Source of the DNA: Cenococcum geophilum 1.58
Lineage: Eukaryota > Ascomycota > Dothideomycetes > Gloniales > Gloniaceae
Direction: 5' to 3'
Length of the DNA stretch: 64,000 nucleotides
Assembly: GCA_001692895.1 (NCBI GenBank)
Contig: KV748214.1
Span: 930,001-994,000, forward strand
Shown here: positions 1 through 12,240 of the stretch, piece after piece
How positions within the stretch are numbered: position 1 is the stretch's first letter
Layout: the number at the start of each line of letters is the position of its first letter
Notes under the pieces: generated by a model
Databases searched by the model: none
What the model was told of the DNA's origin: nothing
What the model saw: the letters and a program-made list of their open reading frames with translations, nothing else
Made by a program: the position numbers and the translations under genes

Positions 1-2014
1 CTATATATTCGTCTCCTAGTCTAATTACTATTTATGCCGTAGATTCTCTAATCTATAAAGAAGCCCCTTGCCTCTTACTTATGGGTGTCTTAATTCGTAC
101 TCCGAATTCTTAATCCTTTTGGATTTTTAATCCTAAGCTTGCTTCTATCTTAAGCTTTACTCCAGCCTTAGTCTAACTAGGCTTACTTAGTGTTCTTATC
201 TTATCTTAAGAGTCTTATGCCTTAAGGAAACTCCGTCCTAAGCTTATTTGTATATTACTAAACTAAGTCGTTACTCTGCTTTATCGGTTATCGTCCGTTA
301 TAGGTCCTTAAGCTTACCTTATCTCGTCTTAAGAATCTTAGTCGTCTCGCATCTTATCTTAAGAATCTTAAGCTTATAGCCTTTTGCCTTTATTAAGTGC
401 CGAAGTAGTTCGCTATTCTACTTCTCTTACGTCTTATAAAGCGATAGATATTATATCTAGTAGGGTCTTAATCCCAACTAATGTTCCCTATTCTATAGTG
501 GAATTATCCTCTACCTCTGGTGTAATATTTCTGATAGCTACGCGTTCCCAGTAAACCGCTCTTATTACCTTATTGTTACGGAATGTTTCGCCTATATCAA
601 ATTTATCGTCCTTAATATCCGATTTGTAAACTAGTTCGTTAGTTCCTCTGCATCCTATAAATGCTAGCTCCTATAACTAATAGCTTACGCTATACTTAGC
701 GTCCTTATAAATTCGGTATACGTTATTGTAATAGAACGCAAAACTTTTAATTAAATATTCTTTTGTTTCTCGTAGCATATTATCGTCCCTCTATACGTGT
801 ATATCGTCTACTAGTCTTATACCTTTTACTATATAGTAACTCTGCCCACTTCTATAGTCTCTAACGTAATAACCCTATTTTCCGCAATTTATATAAGCTC
901 CCTTTTTAAACCATTTTTCTTACTATAGAGTCCGCCTAAATGTCTTCTGCTACTAAGATCCCTAATTTAGCCTCTACTCCTTAGACCTTTAATTACTTAA
1001 TTCTTATCCTTTAGGTTTCCACGGTTTCTTACTCTATCTCTTATAGGCTTCTTTAGTACTACTAAGGTCTATTAGCTCTGCGCCATACTATAGTTTTTAA
1101 CTTAGCTTTAGTTGTTGCGTACTTTGCGCCTTATATAACTATAGAACTCTATCCTAACCTTTCTTAGCCTATTCCCTTTAGTAGATCTAATTATTAATCT
1201 TAATTGCCTAATCTATTAGTTCCCTTAGGGTATCCGCATCTTCTATTAGGATAATTACGTCTTAAACTTTAGCCTTAAGTCCCTGCTTATACTATGCTAT
1301 AAGCGCCTTATTATTCTACTCTACTTATATTACTAACGTCTAAAACTACGTTATATACTTAATTGCTAAGGTTTATTACGTAATGTTTTAGAGTTTTCTT
1401 TTTACTATAGTTACTGCCTCTAGGTCTCTAAATATTTGCGTAAGTCGTTCTATAAATCCATTCTAGCTTAAGAACATAAACCGTACCTCTTAGTTAGTAG
1501 TTATTATGCTATTCGCTTATATTTCTATAAGGTAAAGCTTAAACCATTTAAGTGCTCTTCCTGTTAAGAATAGTCCTATATAGGCTATTTAATCTATAGG
1601 TATTGCCAGCTTTGCTCCTTCCTATGCTACCTTAAAGTGCATTTATATAAGGAATCCTTTAAGCTTTAATCTCTCTCCTAAGTATCTTTTAATTAATAGT
1701 AACTTAACCTTTACTACGCCTATCCCGTTAATCCTATTTTCTAATATTGTATTATTTTCTATTAACTGGTTAACTATTTCTTATAGCTATCTAACCGTTA
1801 TAGGTTGCTATAAGTTAGTGTCTGCTATACTAGTGTCGTTACCTAACCTTAAAGTAGTTGCCGCCGTTAATGGCGTCGTGGTTAGTGCTTTTGATGGCAT
1901 ATTATTCGACTTTCTGTACTTATTACTATAACTAGGTAGTAATTATATAACGGAACCTTATAGCAAGAACTACGATGGGCTTGTTAATGGGCTAGGTATA
2001 TAAGTAAAGCAAGT
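1..2014 (-). mobile_element. Ty3/gypsy-type retrotransposon relic, gag region
   Basis: Fossil. Read on the minus strand from an ATG at about 1900, the translation resembles the Retrotrans_gag domain of fungal Ty3/gypsy elements: a conserved stretch around RALKWF and EVRFMFLS is followed by a QTLA-like helix region and a leucine-rich end. The frame is broken many times, in the manner of RIP. The element runs off the left edge of the window, so its pol part is not visible. Its 5' side is cut by the copia element that starts at 2015, and the same flank appears to resume after 8275. Very AT-rich, old. Confidence 0.6.
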
Positions 2015-2200
2015 TGTCGGGAATAAGGCAAGTTGCCGTCACATGAAGCATATTGCCGTCACGTGTCGACGTGGCCCTAGCGTGGTGAGGAACCTTAAGT
2101 TCCTCACCCCTTTCCTTATTCCTATTAATAAGAATTAACCAATATTACTGTAACCTTACTTAAGTAGTCATTATTAGTGAGTTACCCTATGTTTCTAATA
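2015..2200 (+). repeat. 5' LTR of copia element A
   Basis: A 186-bp direct repeat of 8090-8275. It starts with TG; its CA end has become TA. It is related to the LTRs at 14810-14997 and 20889-21076, which lie in the opposite orientation. Confidence 0.85.
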
Positions 2201-5200
2201 CTAATCAGTGGTTAAATACACAGTTAACTACAGAGCAGCTAGGTTTTCGAACAGAAGAGATAGTCTTATATAGGGGTGCCATATGCGCTCATATGGAATA
2301 GATCCCGGCAATACTGTACTACTTTAGACTTGCGGAAAACTAGTAACAGAAGTGTTACTAAGTACTAGGAGATACTAAGTTGCGTCTATTACGCAGAACA
2401 ACTATATTTACAAAGATTTGGTTAAGTACTTTAGGTTAGAAGTGTTACTAAACCTATAGTCCTAAAATTAACGTCTAAAACGCGTTAAATAACTACGCAT
2501 ACGAAGATTTGGTTAAGTACTTTAGGTCAGAAGTATTACTAAACCTATAGTCCTAAAGTTAACGTCCAAAACACGTTAACAACATCTCAATTGCCTACCT
2601 TTTAACAGCAAACCTATGAGATTCTATAAAGCTAAAAACCCTACCTACCTTTAACGTACGACACCCCGTTAATTCTATACCTACTATAGCGTTAACCTAC
2701 CTAAAGAAGTACGAGAAAAGCATTAACCCGGAGACGTGGGATATAGACATTAACCCTATAAACGCTAAGGAATAGGACCTAAATGGATTCTTAGTATACT
2801 ATATAGTATACTATATAGATAGCGAATATAATAATACCGAGCTATAGTATTGTATAAAGGAGGACTTTATTAAATAGATAAAGGAAATATAGGCTTTTGC
2901 GAAGAAGGACGTTATATAAGACTTCTATAACTTCCTTTGGGAGAATAGAGTATTTGTCCCTATGGATGGGGGTACTATTAGAGATAATATTTAGAAGCAA
3001 GTTATTAACGTAAAAGAAGAGCACGAATGGACTCTATAAGAGGTTAAGTACTAACTACACACTAAGAGGAAGCTTAACTTATAATGGAATCTAAACGATA
3101 CGCTAATAAAGACGCGCTCTAATTCCATTGCTTTAGGTATAAGTTCTTATATTCCGCATCTATTGCTTCTACCTTTATCTCTAGCTCCCTAGGATCTACT
3201 AATTTAACCAGCAATATTAACCACTACCCCTTAAGAGTAAGCGCAAGATCCCCTTACTTTGCGATTTAACAACCTTTAAACTCTACTATAGGAAGATTAA
3301 GTACCACGCTATGTTCTACTAAGCCCTATATCTCCACTACAGCCTATAAAGCAATCCCTACCTTAATCTCCAATATAATTTTAATATAGTTTAATACTAC
3401 TTGGAGGTACTTTAAAAATGCTTATAGAGCTTATAAAGCTCTATGTGGATTAAAAGAAGAAGTTTAGTGGGGAACTATATAATATCCTTAATTCGAAGCT
3501 GTATATCTTCTATAACTATTATTAGAAGGTTAGACTAGAACCTAACTAATATTATAACGCCTATTCCGTTATGCTTAAGGGCCGCGCTAGTACCTTCTAT
3601 TATGATTATTTAGTAGGAAAAGGATATGATTTTAACCGAATAATATATAAGATAAGATGCTACTTTAAAATAAAAGAGAATAAGTAGCAATATATATTGG
3701 AGTAAAGAGAGACTACCTTTCTAAGAATTATTGCTATAAACCTAGGTATCTCTCGGCTTAATTGTCTTTAAAAGCTTTTTAATTAACTTTAGATAATTTA
3801 GTATAGTTTATCTAAATTATATTAAGAGGACCTTAGCCTACGTAATTAAGTTATTAGCGCATGCTAAGGTATTAAAGAATACAATCTTGCTCTCTTTAAC
3901 CCTATAAGTACTTATAAAGGAGTATATACTTAATTAAAATCCTCTATTAGCACCGCTCTACGCTTTTAAGAAGTATAGTAATTTAACGCCTAACTTTAAC
4001 CTACCTTAATTAACCCGGCTAACTAATATAATTATAACTAGACTGATTAAATATATAGTAGACGTAGTAGGGGATATAGTAAAGGGTATAATTAACGTTA
4101 ACTATAAGGTAATTATGGAGGTCCTTATAGAGGTTCACTTTGGAGCAATTATTAAAAGAAGTGCTATATTTATAAGAAGCCAAATTACTAGTTAACTAGA
4201 CACCCTCTTAATAGACGAAAGGAGGTATATAATAGGTTTCGCCAGAGNNTATAAAANGTNNNAAACNNAGAGGTTACTANNGCCTACTTCTAAAANTTCC
4301 TAGTTTAATATAAAGGCGAAGAAGATCTTAAGGGTGAGGTTAATAAGGCCGAATAGCTCCTTATAGATATAGAAATTAAGGACTACTCTCCCAACTAATA
4401 CTTTATTAAGTATGGTAAGGTAAATGGTATATAAACCGTTGCTATCCTTAATAACTAATCTACGCTCTATTCTATTATAAAGTTAGATATCTTTAATAAG
4501 CTAAAGGAAAGTTCTATATTCTCCTTTAATGATAGATACTTAGCGAACGTCTTTTATAGCATTATACTAGATACTAGAGCCGCAGGAGTATCTATAGTAG
4601 GAGAGCCTTAAGTTTAAGCTCTTTAGTAGCTTAATAGCTCTATTTAAATTAACTAATTAATAGTAGGCTAATATACAATTTGCTTTAGTAAGGGTACTAT
4701 AATCTTTCTTGGCATAATTAAGGTCTAAACCCCGTTAGGATATATTACTTTCTATATTATCCCCGCGAACACCCTATTCCTATTCTATATCTAAGATATA
4801 GATAAATTAGGTATTAAGCTTAATAACCTTAAGAATATACTTGTCTAGGGAGATAATTAGGTGCCCGTTGTACGTAAGTAGGGTTACCCTTAATTACTCT
4901 TTTAATAGCTAGAAAGGAGCGTTACTTAGAGCTACCTAACTAAGTTAGAGTTATATTAACTATACCGTTGTTTTGGCCACCTATCTGTTTACTAATTGCT
5001 TAGGGTCCTTTAGTGAATAGGTTATAAAGTTAAGGTTAAGGTAATTAAATATCTTATAAAGTACTGCTACTACTGCTAAATAAACTAGAAGTCCCCTAGC
5101 CGATTTAAGTTTACTCTTAAAGATAACTATAACTTTAACTTCTATATTATTATAGATATTATATATCTTAGCGGCAAGCTAGTACTCTAAGTTATTAACT

Positions 5201-8089
5201 TCTTAACCTCCTTCTAAGCCGCACGCTTTTTAAAAGATATATTAGCTAGGAACGTATAGGATACTCTTTAATTATACTAGATTAATGTCTACCTAGGACC
5301 CCCTAATTAAATTATTTATAATATAGGAAAGAACTTCTTATTTACGGAGTTTTGATAATAGGTAAAGGCAATAATAATTAAGGTTAAGGAAGTCCCCGTT
5401 AAGGCATATAATAGTATTAGAAAAGTAGAACGATATTATATACTATTACGCCGCGTATATAAGATTATTTCTTTAGAACTAGAGGGTGCTAGCAAAGAGC
5501 TTATTCTATAGATGGCTATTAAGGCTATTAATAATACCGCTAGCCTAGATAGGCTTATACCTATATTGCTAGTCTTTAGCGCCTACCCTTAAATAACTAA
5601 TAATTCTCTACTATCTCCCTTTATTATATAATAAGCTAAGGCTATTTGTAAGGTAATAAAGGAGGTATAATGTCTCTACGCCACGCGCTAGGTTAACAAC
5701 ATACTAGGAATAAGAAATGGCCTAAATACCTTAACTACGCTTAATCTGCCACTCTAATTAGAGGTACGCGTATAGCGTAAAAAGGGAGGATAGTTAGGCC
5801 TATATAAACTTATTATAATTAATAGTTAAACTTATACTCTTTAGATGCCCTATAGACCTACTTAATTCCACTTAACTATTATTAAGCCCTACTATAAGGA
5901 TAATAGCTTTAAGCCTTTATAGGATGCCCTAGAGGATACCCTAGAGGAGAACTATAATTAACGTGCTCTAGAAGGTGAAGGCAATTTTAATATAATTATA
6001 GTAGACGTACCGTAACTATAACGCGGTAAAGGTCGCCTAAAGGGATTATAAAATTGCTAATATTTTATTAATTTTAAAGAGCAATTTGTTACTACTATTA
6101 AGAATAGAAATAAACTATTAATAGCCTTTATAATAGCTAAAGAGAAGGCTAACTTTAAACTCGCAAAACAGCTTTAAAAGGAAGGCCGTATTATAACTCC
6201 AGGAGCTCCTTTCTAAGTATTTAATAAGTAGGAAATTAACGGTCTTATTATAAGAGGAGTTTTTAAATTTAAGAAATATAACCCTACTAAGTTTAATAGA
6301 GTCCATATATTTAAGTTAAGAATAGTTAATAAGATTAAAGGCAAAGCTACTAATACCCTATTTAAGAAGTTAAGGCTAGTTATTTAAGGTTATAATAATA
6401 ATGGTAAGGAAGTAATCCTTATATAATCCCCTATAATTTAACAAGCTAGTTAATAAGTTATTATTATGCTAGCTCCCTCCTTAATAAAGAATGGGATGGC
6501 GGTTTACCTATAAGATATTACTTAGGCCTATACCTAATTAGAGACGCGCCTTTAGCGCTTAATACTAGCATACCTTTTAGAGCAAATTTGCCACTAATAT
6601 CCTAAGGATACGATTATGGTTATACTTAAGCCATTATATAGAATTGCAGAGGTAGGAACTTATTAGTAGGCTACCTATAGCAAGCACTATAAGGAGAAGC
6701 TTTTAATAACTACTTCTATATTTAATCCCTGCTTCCTTATTATAACTACGGGAACTCTATTTGGAATCATTGGTATATAAACGGATGATATAATTATCTT
6801 AGGAGACGACTAATTCTTAGCTCTTAAAGAAGATAAGCTAGTAAAGGTAAACCTTATAGTAAAGCTAAAGGAAAGACTTAACTTAGCAATACTATTACTC
6901 TTTAATAGATGTATCCTTTCCCTAAATAAGGGCTCCATTGCTTTACGCTAGAAGGGTTAAGGTAAGAAGATTAACGTTATTAATATTAATTCTCTAAAGT
7001 AAGGATATATAGAGTAACGCGCTTGTAGAGCTTATATGGCTTCTATCTATTAATTTAAGGCTTCCTTTAATCTCTCTATTGCCGCTTAATACTAGAAACT
7101 AACTAAAGATGATATTCTTACCCTAAATAAGCGTCTTTCCTGGTAAATAAACCATCTTAATAGGGGACTACTCTATATACCTATTAACCTTCCTACCGCT
7201 AAGCTCTTTATATTTGTTAATAGATTATTTATAAATAATAAAGATTTTAGCTCCTAGCTAGGATATAAGATTATTATTATAAACGAATCTACTAGAGAGA
7301 ATGACTTTATGATCTATAGCAACCTTATTTATTAGAGCTTAACTAAAAATAAGCGCGTTATTTAAAGCGTTTTAGCGTTAGAGATATATAGAATAGTCGG
7401 CGGAGTTAATATAGCAATTATAATTGGAACTACCCTTAAGATAATTATAGACCGGCTTAAACTTCCCGCTATCCCTATAATTATATACACCGACTTATAT
7501 TCCCTCTATAAGTGTTTAGTTAAGCTTAATACTATAAAGAAGAAGCGTCTTATAATTAATATTATGGCACTTTAGCAGTCCTATAAGCGTTAAGAACTCT
7601 TTAAGATCTAATGGATTAATAGCTAAGATAACCTAGTAGATATAATAATAAAGGTAAACCTAAATAAGGCACTAGAGACGTTTATTAATATAAATACTCT
7701 ACGTATATAAGTTAAAGGTTAGGTTAAGAGGGAAATTTAGAAAAGTTAAGATTTTATAAAACTTTAACCGCCGGTTAAAGTTATCTAATTAGTTAGATTT
7801 TTGCTAAGAGCGCCGCGCCTAATTAATTTAGGTGGCAGTATAGACTTCTGCTAACTAATTAGGATTTTCTATGCCCGGTATAGAAAATCGCTATTAGCTT
7901 ACTTACTACTAGCGTCTTAGCGGCCCACCCGTCTTCGCGTTATCTACTAAATTCTGCTAACTGCCGTATTATTATATATCGTCTGGTTTTGTTATATATT
8001 ATCTGGTTTTGTTATATATTGTCTGGTATTATTATATACTGTCTGTTTATATATATATATATAGTAACCATAAAAAGAAGAGTTGCTAG

Positions 8090-8275
8090 TGTCGGGAATG
8101 AGGTAAGTTGCCGTCACATGAAGCATATTGCCGTCACGTGTTGACGTGGCCCTAGCGTGGTAAGGAACCTTAAGTTCCTTACCCCTTTCCTTATTTCTAT
8201 CAATAAGAATTAACTAATATCACTATAACCCTACTCGAGTAGTTGTTATTGGTGAGTCACCCTATGTTTCTAACA
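8090..8275 (+). repeat. 3' LTR of copia element A
   Basis: Direct repeat of 2015-2200. It ends in TTTCTAACA and is followed by the target duplication CAAGT. Confidence 0.85.
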
Positions 8276-8879
8276 CAAGTTAAAGTTAATAACGTAATAA
8301 TAACTAGTAGAGTGGTTGCTTAATAGATTAACTCTAATTATATTCTAAGAATTACTATAAGGAAGGAACTATTTAGGTAGGGACTAAGGGTCCTTAAATA
8401 CACAACCGTACTCCTATAAAATCCTTCTTGTATATAATATATGTCTTATATACAAGGTACGTTAAGTTCCTTTTATTCCTCTTATTTAACACGTAGCATA
8501 TTATATAACCTTGGTTACTATTCCTCGTCATATAGTTCTATCGGCTCCATCCTAGACCGTGTCTGAATTGACTAACTAGCTTCTTCCGACTCCTCTCCTA
8601 GTAGTCGTAACATTGTACTTAAAGCGTCCGTAATAATAGACGGAAGCTAAGATTATATATTAACTATAAAAACCTAAAACTAACCTATATTCTTTAGAAG
8701 GCAACTTTAATTTAAAACAAAACCCCTAAAACACTACTCTCCTACCTAAAGGTACTCTCTTACCTAAAGGTACCCTTCCTCTACCTCCTTCGCTACCTTT
8801 AACTCCTCTAATTTAACTAACTAGTAAGCCTTTATTATAAGAAGTTACAAATCTAATAAAGGTATATTTAGATAAAGAG
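8276..8879. other. Decayed flank between copia A and copia C
   Basis: AT-rich sequence with no supportable gene. It starts with the CAAGT duplication and is probably the continuation of the gypsy relic's leader or LTR (a TATA-rich patch lies near 8430-8460). A near-duplicate of a short CCTAAAGGTAC motif occurs at about 8750-8770. From about 8880 the sequence aligns with the interior of copia A. Confidence 0.4.
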
Positions 8880-11389
8880 AAGAAGTTTAAAGGAGAACTA
8901 TATAATATACTTAGAGTAAAACTATAGGTCTTTTATAACTGTTATAATAAGGTTAAAATTTAATGCTACTAGTACTATTACGCTTTCTCTATTATGTTAA
9001 AGGGATAGGCAGTACTATTTTATTATAACTATATTACGGGTAAAAACTATAGCTTTAATATAATACTTTAGCTTATTAGAGCTTACTTTAAGACTAATAA
9101 AAACTACTAACTTTATATATCTAAATAGCGGGAAACTATATTTTAAAGAGCTATTACTTCTAACCTAATAAAGACTTATTTAGAGTGCCTTTAACTACTC
9201 TTTAATAAACCTTAGAAAATCTAATATAGCCTTACTAAGACTTACTAAAATAAGAACAGTCTAAGGGATTAAGTTATCTTAGCCTACCATAGCATTCCTA
9301 AGTGTAATTTAGCGCTATATAAACCTATAAATACGTTTAAAGGAGTATATACTAAGCTACGCTTTACTATAGGTACTATAATATAAATATAAGAATTTTA
9401 ATAGTTCTATACTAAAAACCCTACCTAACTAAGTATTTTTAACTAATATAATTATAACTAGACTAACCAAATATATAGTGGCCGTAGTAGGAAATATAGT
9501 AAAGGGTATAATTAACGTTAACTATAAGGTAATTATGGAGGTCCTTATAGAGGTTTATTTTAAAGTAATTGTTAGAAAAAGTATTACGTTTATAAGAAGC
9601 TAAATTGCTAGTTAACTAGACACTCCCTTAATAAGTAAAAGGAGGCATATAATAAGTTTTATTAGAGTATAAAAAACGTTAAAAATTATAAGGTTACTAC
9701 GGCCTACTTCTAAAGCTTTTTGGGTTAATATAAAGGCGTAGAAAATCTTAAGGGTAAGGTTAATAAGGTTAAATAGCTCCTTATAGATATAGAAATTAAG
9801 GACTACTTTTCTAACTAATACTTTACTAAATATAGTAAGGTAAATAGTATATAAACCGTCGCTGTTCTTAATAACTAATCTACACTCCATTCTATTATAA
9901 AATTAGATATCTTTAATAAGCTAAAGAATAGTTTTACGTTTTTCTTTAATAATAGATATTTAATAAATATCTTTTATAGTATTATACCGGATACAGGAGC
10001 CATATAAGTATCTATAGTAGGAGAACCTTAAGTTTAAGCTCTCTAGCAGCTTAATAGCTCTATTTAGATTAATTAATTAACGGCAGGCTAATATATAATT
10101 CGTTTTAGTAAAGGTACTATAATCTCTCTCGGCATAATTAGGGTCTAAACCCCCTTAGAATATATTACTTTCTACATTATTCCTATAAATACTCTATTTC
10201 TATTTTATATTAAAAATATAGATAAATTAGGCGTTAAGCTTAATAACCTTAAAAATATACTTATATAGGGAGATAATCGGATGCCTGTTATATGCAAGTA
10301 GGGTTACCCTTAGTTGCTCCTTTAATAACCAAAAAAGAGCGTTACTTAGAGCTATTTAATAAAGTTAGAGTTACGCCAACTATACTATCGTTTTAGTTAC
10401 CTATTAGTTTACTAATAACTTAGGATTCTCTAGCGAGTAGGCTATAAGGTTAAAATTAAGGTAATTAAATATCTTATAAAGTACTACTATTACTACTAAA
10501 TAAACTAGAAATCCCCTGGCCGATTTAAGTTTACCCTTAAAGATAACTATAACTTTAACTTCTATATTATTGTTAACGTTATATATCTTAGCGGCAAGCC
10601 AATACTCTAAGTTATTAACTTCTTAACCTCCTTTTAAGCCGTACGTTTCTTAAAGGATATATTAGCTAGAAACGCATAGGATACCCTTTAATTATACTAA
10701 ATTAATATCTACCTAGGACCCTCTAATTAAATCGTTTATAATATAGGGAAGAACTTCTTATTTATAGAGTTTTAATAATAAATAAAGGTAATAGCAATTG
10801 TAACCGACTACCGGACCTTGCATATTACCCTATTTCACCTACGTCAGCACTACCCTTATATGTCTTAGATACGTTAGAAATAAGTTATAGGCTTTAGAGT
10901 TAGGGGTCTACTTTTATATATTTATACCACTTAATTTCTATAGATTTATAATTAAGTTGCTTATTTAATTCCCACACTATAAAGCTTATAGTTATAAGCC
11001 CGGCCTGCCTACCGTACTGCATCTAATCTATACATTTAGCGCTTACTAAGCAATTAATCTGCTACCTCATTTAAGAAGTTACTACTTCTTCCACCTTTAT
11101 AAGTGTTTTAAGCTTCTTTTAGGTACCGCTCTTATACTTATAATTACCTTTATTTACTAAACGGACGGATAACCGAATATTAATTAAGTTAAACATTAAT
11201 TATATTAAATATCAATTACATTAAATATTAATTATATTAAATATTAATTAAGCTAAACCCGACCGACTGTATAACCTACAACTATATAAACCTAAACCTC
11301 CTTTAACCTAGATATATAACTATTTAACAGAGTTAACTTATCTACTACAGCGTAATGACCTTATATGGCGTTTAAGCGAGAGCCTAGCT

Positions 11390-11470
11390 AGCGTAAGATG
11401 CTAGAGTATAAAGCTAGAGTATAGAGCTAGAGCAAGATGCTAGAGTATAGAGCCAGAGCAGAAGCTAGCT
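11390..11470 (+). repeat. Short tandem repeat inside element D (GCTAGAG units)
   Basis: About five imperfect copies of a GATGCTAGAGTATA / AAGCTAGAGTATAGA pattern in tandem. The first of four unrelated minisatellite arrays packed into the element. Confidence 0.6.
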
Positions 11471-11639
11471 TAGATATACTAATGGTAAGAGATAAGGATA
11501 CTAAGTAGATATAAGGAAGGCACCAGACTAACGGTAGCTAGAGGACCGTTGCTAAAACCAGATAACCGTTTAAATAACCAGCTAGCGAACACTAGAGCCT
11601 TAATATAGGCCTATTACTAAATTAAATTAAGGCCTTCTG

Positions 11640-11775
11640 GGGAGGCACTAATACTATAATTAGTCGCAGCTATTACGCTATAGACGCCTTCCGTTATAAC
11701 TAGTCGCAGCCATTACGCTATAGATACTAACACTATAATTAGTCGCAGCTATTATACTGTAGACGCCCTTCCAAA
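11640..11775 (+). repeat. Minisatellite inside element D (about 50-bp unit)
   Basis: Three imperfect units containing TAGTCGCAGC followed by TATTACGCTATAGA, separated by variable spacers. Confidence 0.6.
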
Positions 11776-11869
11776 ACGCTAGCCTATATTGGCACTAGCC
11801 TTATTAGCACTAGTTGCGACGATCGCAACGTTACTAAATCTAACGTCTTAACGTCACTAGAGTTACTAA

Positions 11870-12056
11870 GTAACTACCTTAAGATCTACCTTAATTACAG
11901 ATTATATAACTACCTTAAGTTCTACCTTAACTATAGCTTATATAACTACCTCGAATACAGATTAAGATCTACCTTAACTACAGCTTAAATAACTACCTTA
12001 AGTTCTACCTTAATTATAGATTAAATAACTACCTTAACTATAGATTAAATACCACA
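11870..12056 (+). repeat. Minisatellite inside element D (about 36-bp unit)
   Basis: About five imperfect units of the type AACTACCTTAAG + TCTACCTTAA + CTATAGATTAAAT. Confidence 0.6.
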
Positions 12057-12111
12057 CTATAAAGACTTTAAGACGATATCTTAGATATAATTAAAGCAAT
12101 TTCTATTTAAA

Positions 12112-12240
12112 TTCCGTAAGCACGTTAATATAATTAAGCAGCTTTTAAAGTACGTTAATGCAATTAAGCAGCTTCTATAAGCACGTTAATGTAATTAAGC
12201 AGCTTCTAAAGCATGTTAATATAATTAAGCAGCTTTTAAA
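12112..12240 (+). repeat. Minisatellite inside element D (about 31-bp unit)
   Basis: Four units containing CACGTTAATGTAATTAAG followed by CAGCTTCTAAAG, differing mostly by transitions. Confidence 0.65.

Larger units (their letters stand above)
2015..8275 (+). mobile_element. Ty1/copia retrotransposon A, complete with both LTRs, decayed
   Basis: Fossil of 6261 bp. Two 186-bp LTRs (2015-2200 and 8090-8275) begin TGTCGGGAAT and end TTTCTAACA (or a transition variant), and the element is flanked by the 5-bp duplication CAAGT (2010-2014 and 8276-8280). Parts in order on the plus strand: a gag-like region (about 2600-4250), protease/integrase (about 4500-5400, with the motif YLGPPN), then reverse transcriptase with a TDDIIILG box near 6785 and RNase H up to about 7700. 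Integrase before RT makes it Ty1/copia. It is heavily broken in every part. The two LTRs differ at roughly 18 positions by eye, all of them transitions. A few N bases occur near 4248-4285. It inserted into the gypsy relic. Confidence 0.85.
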
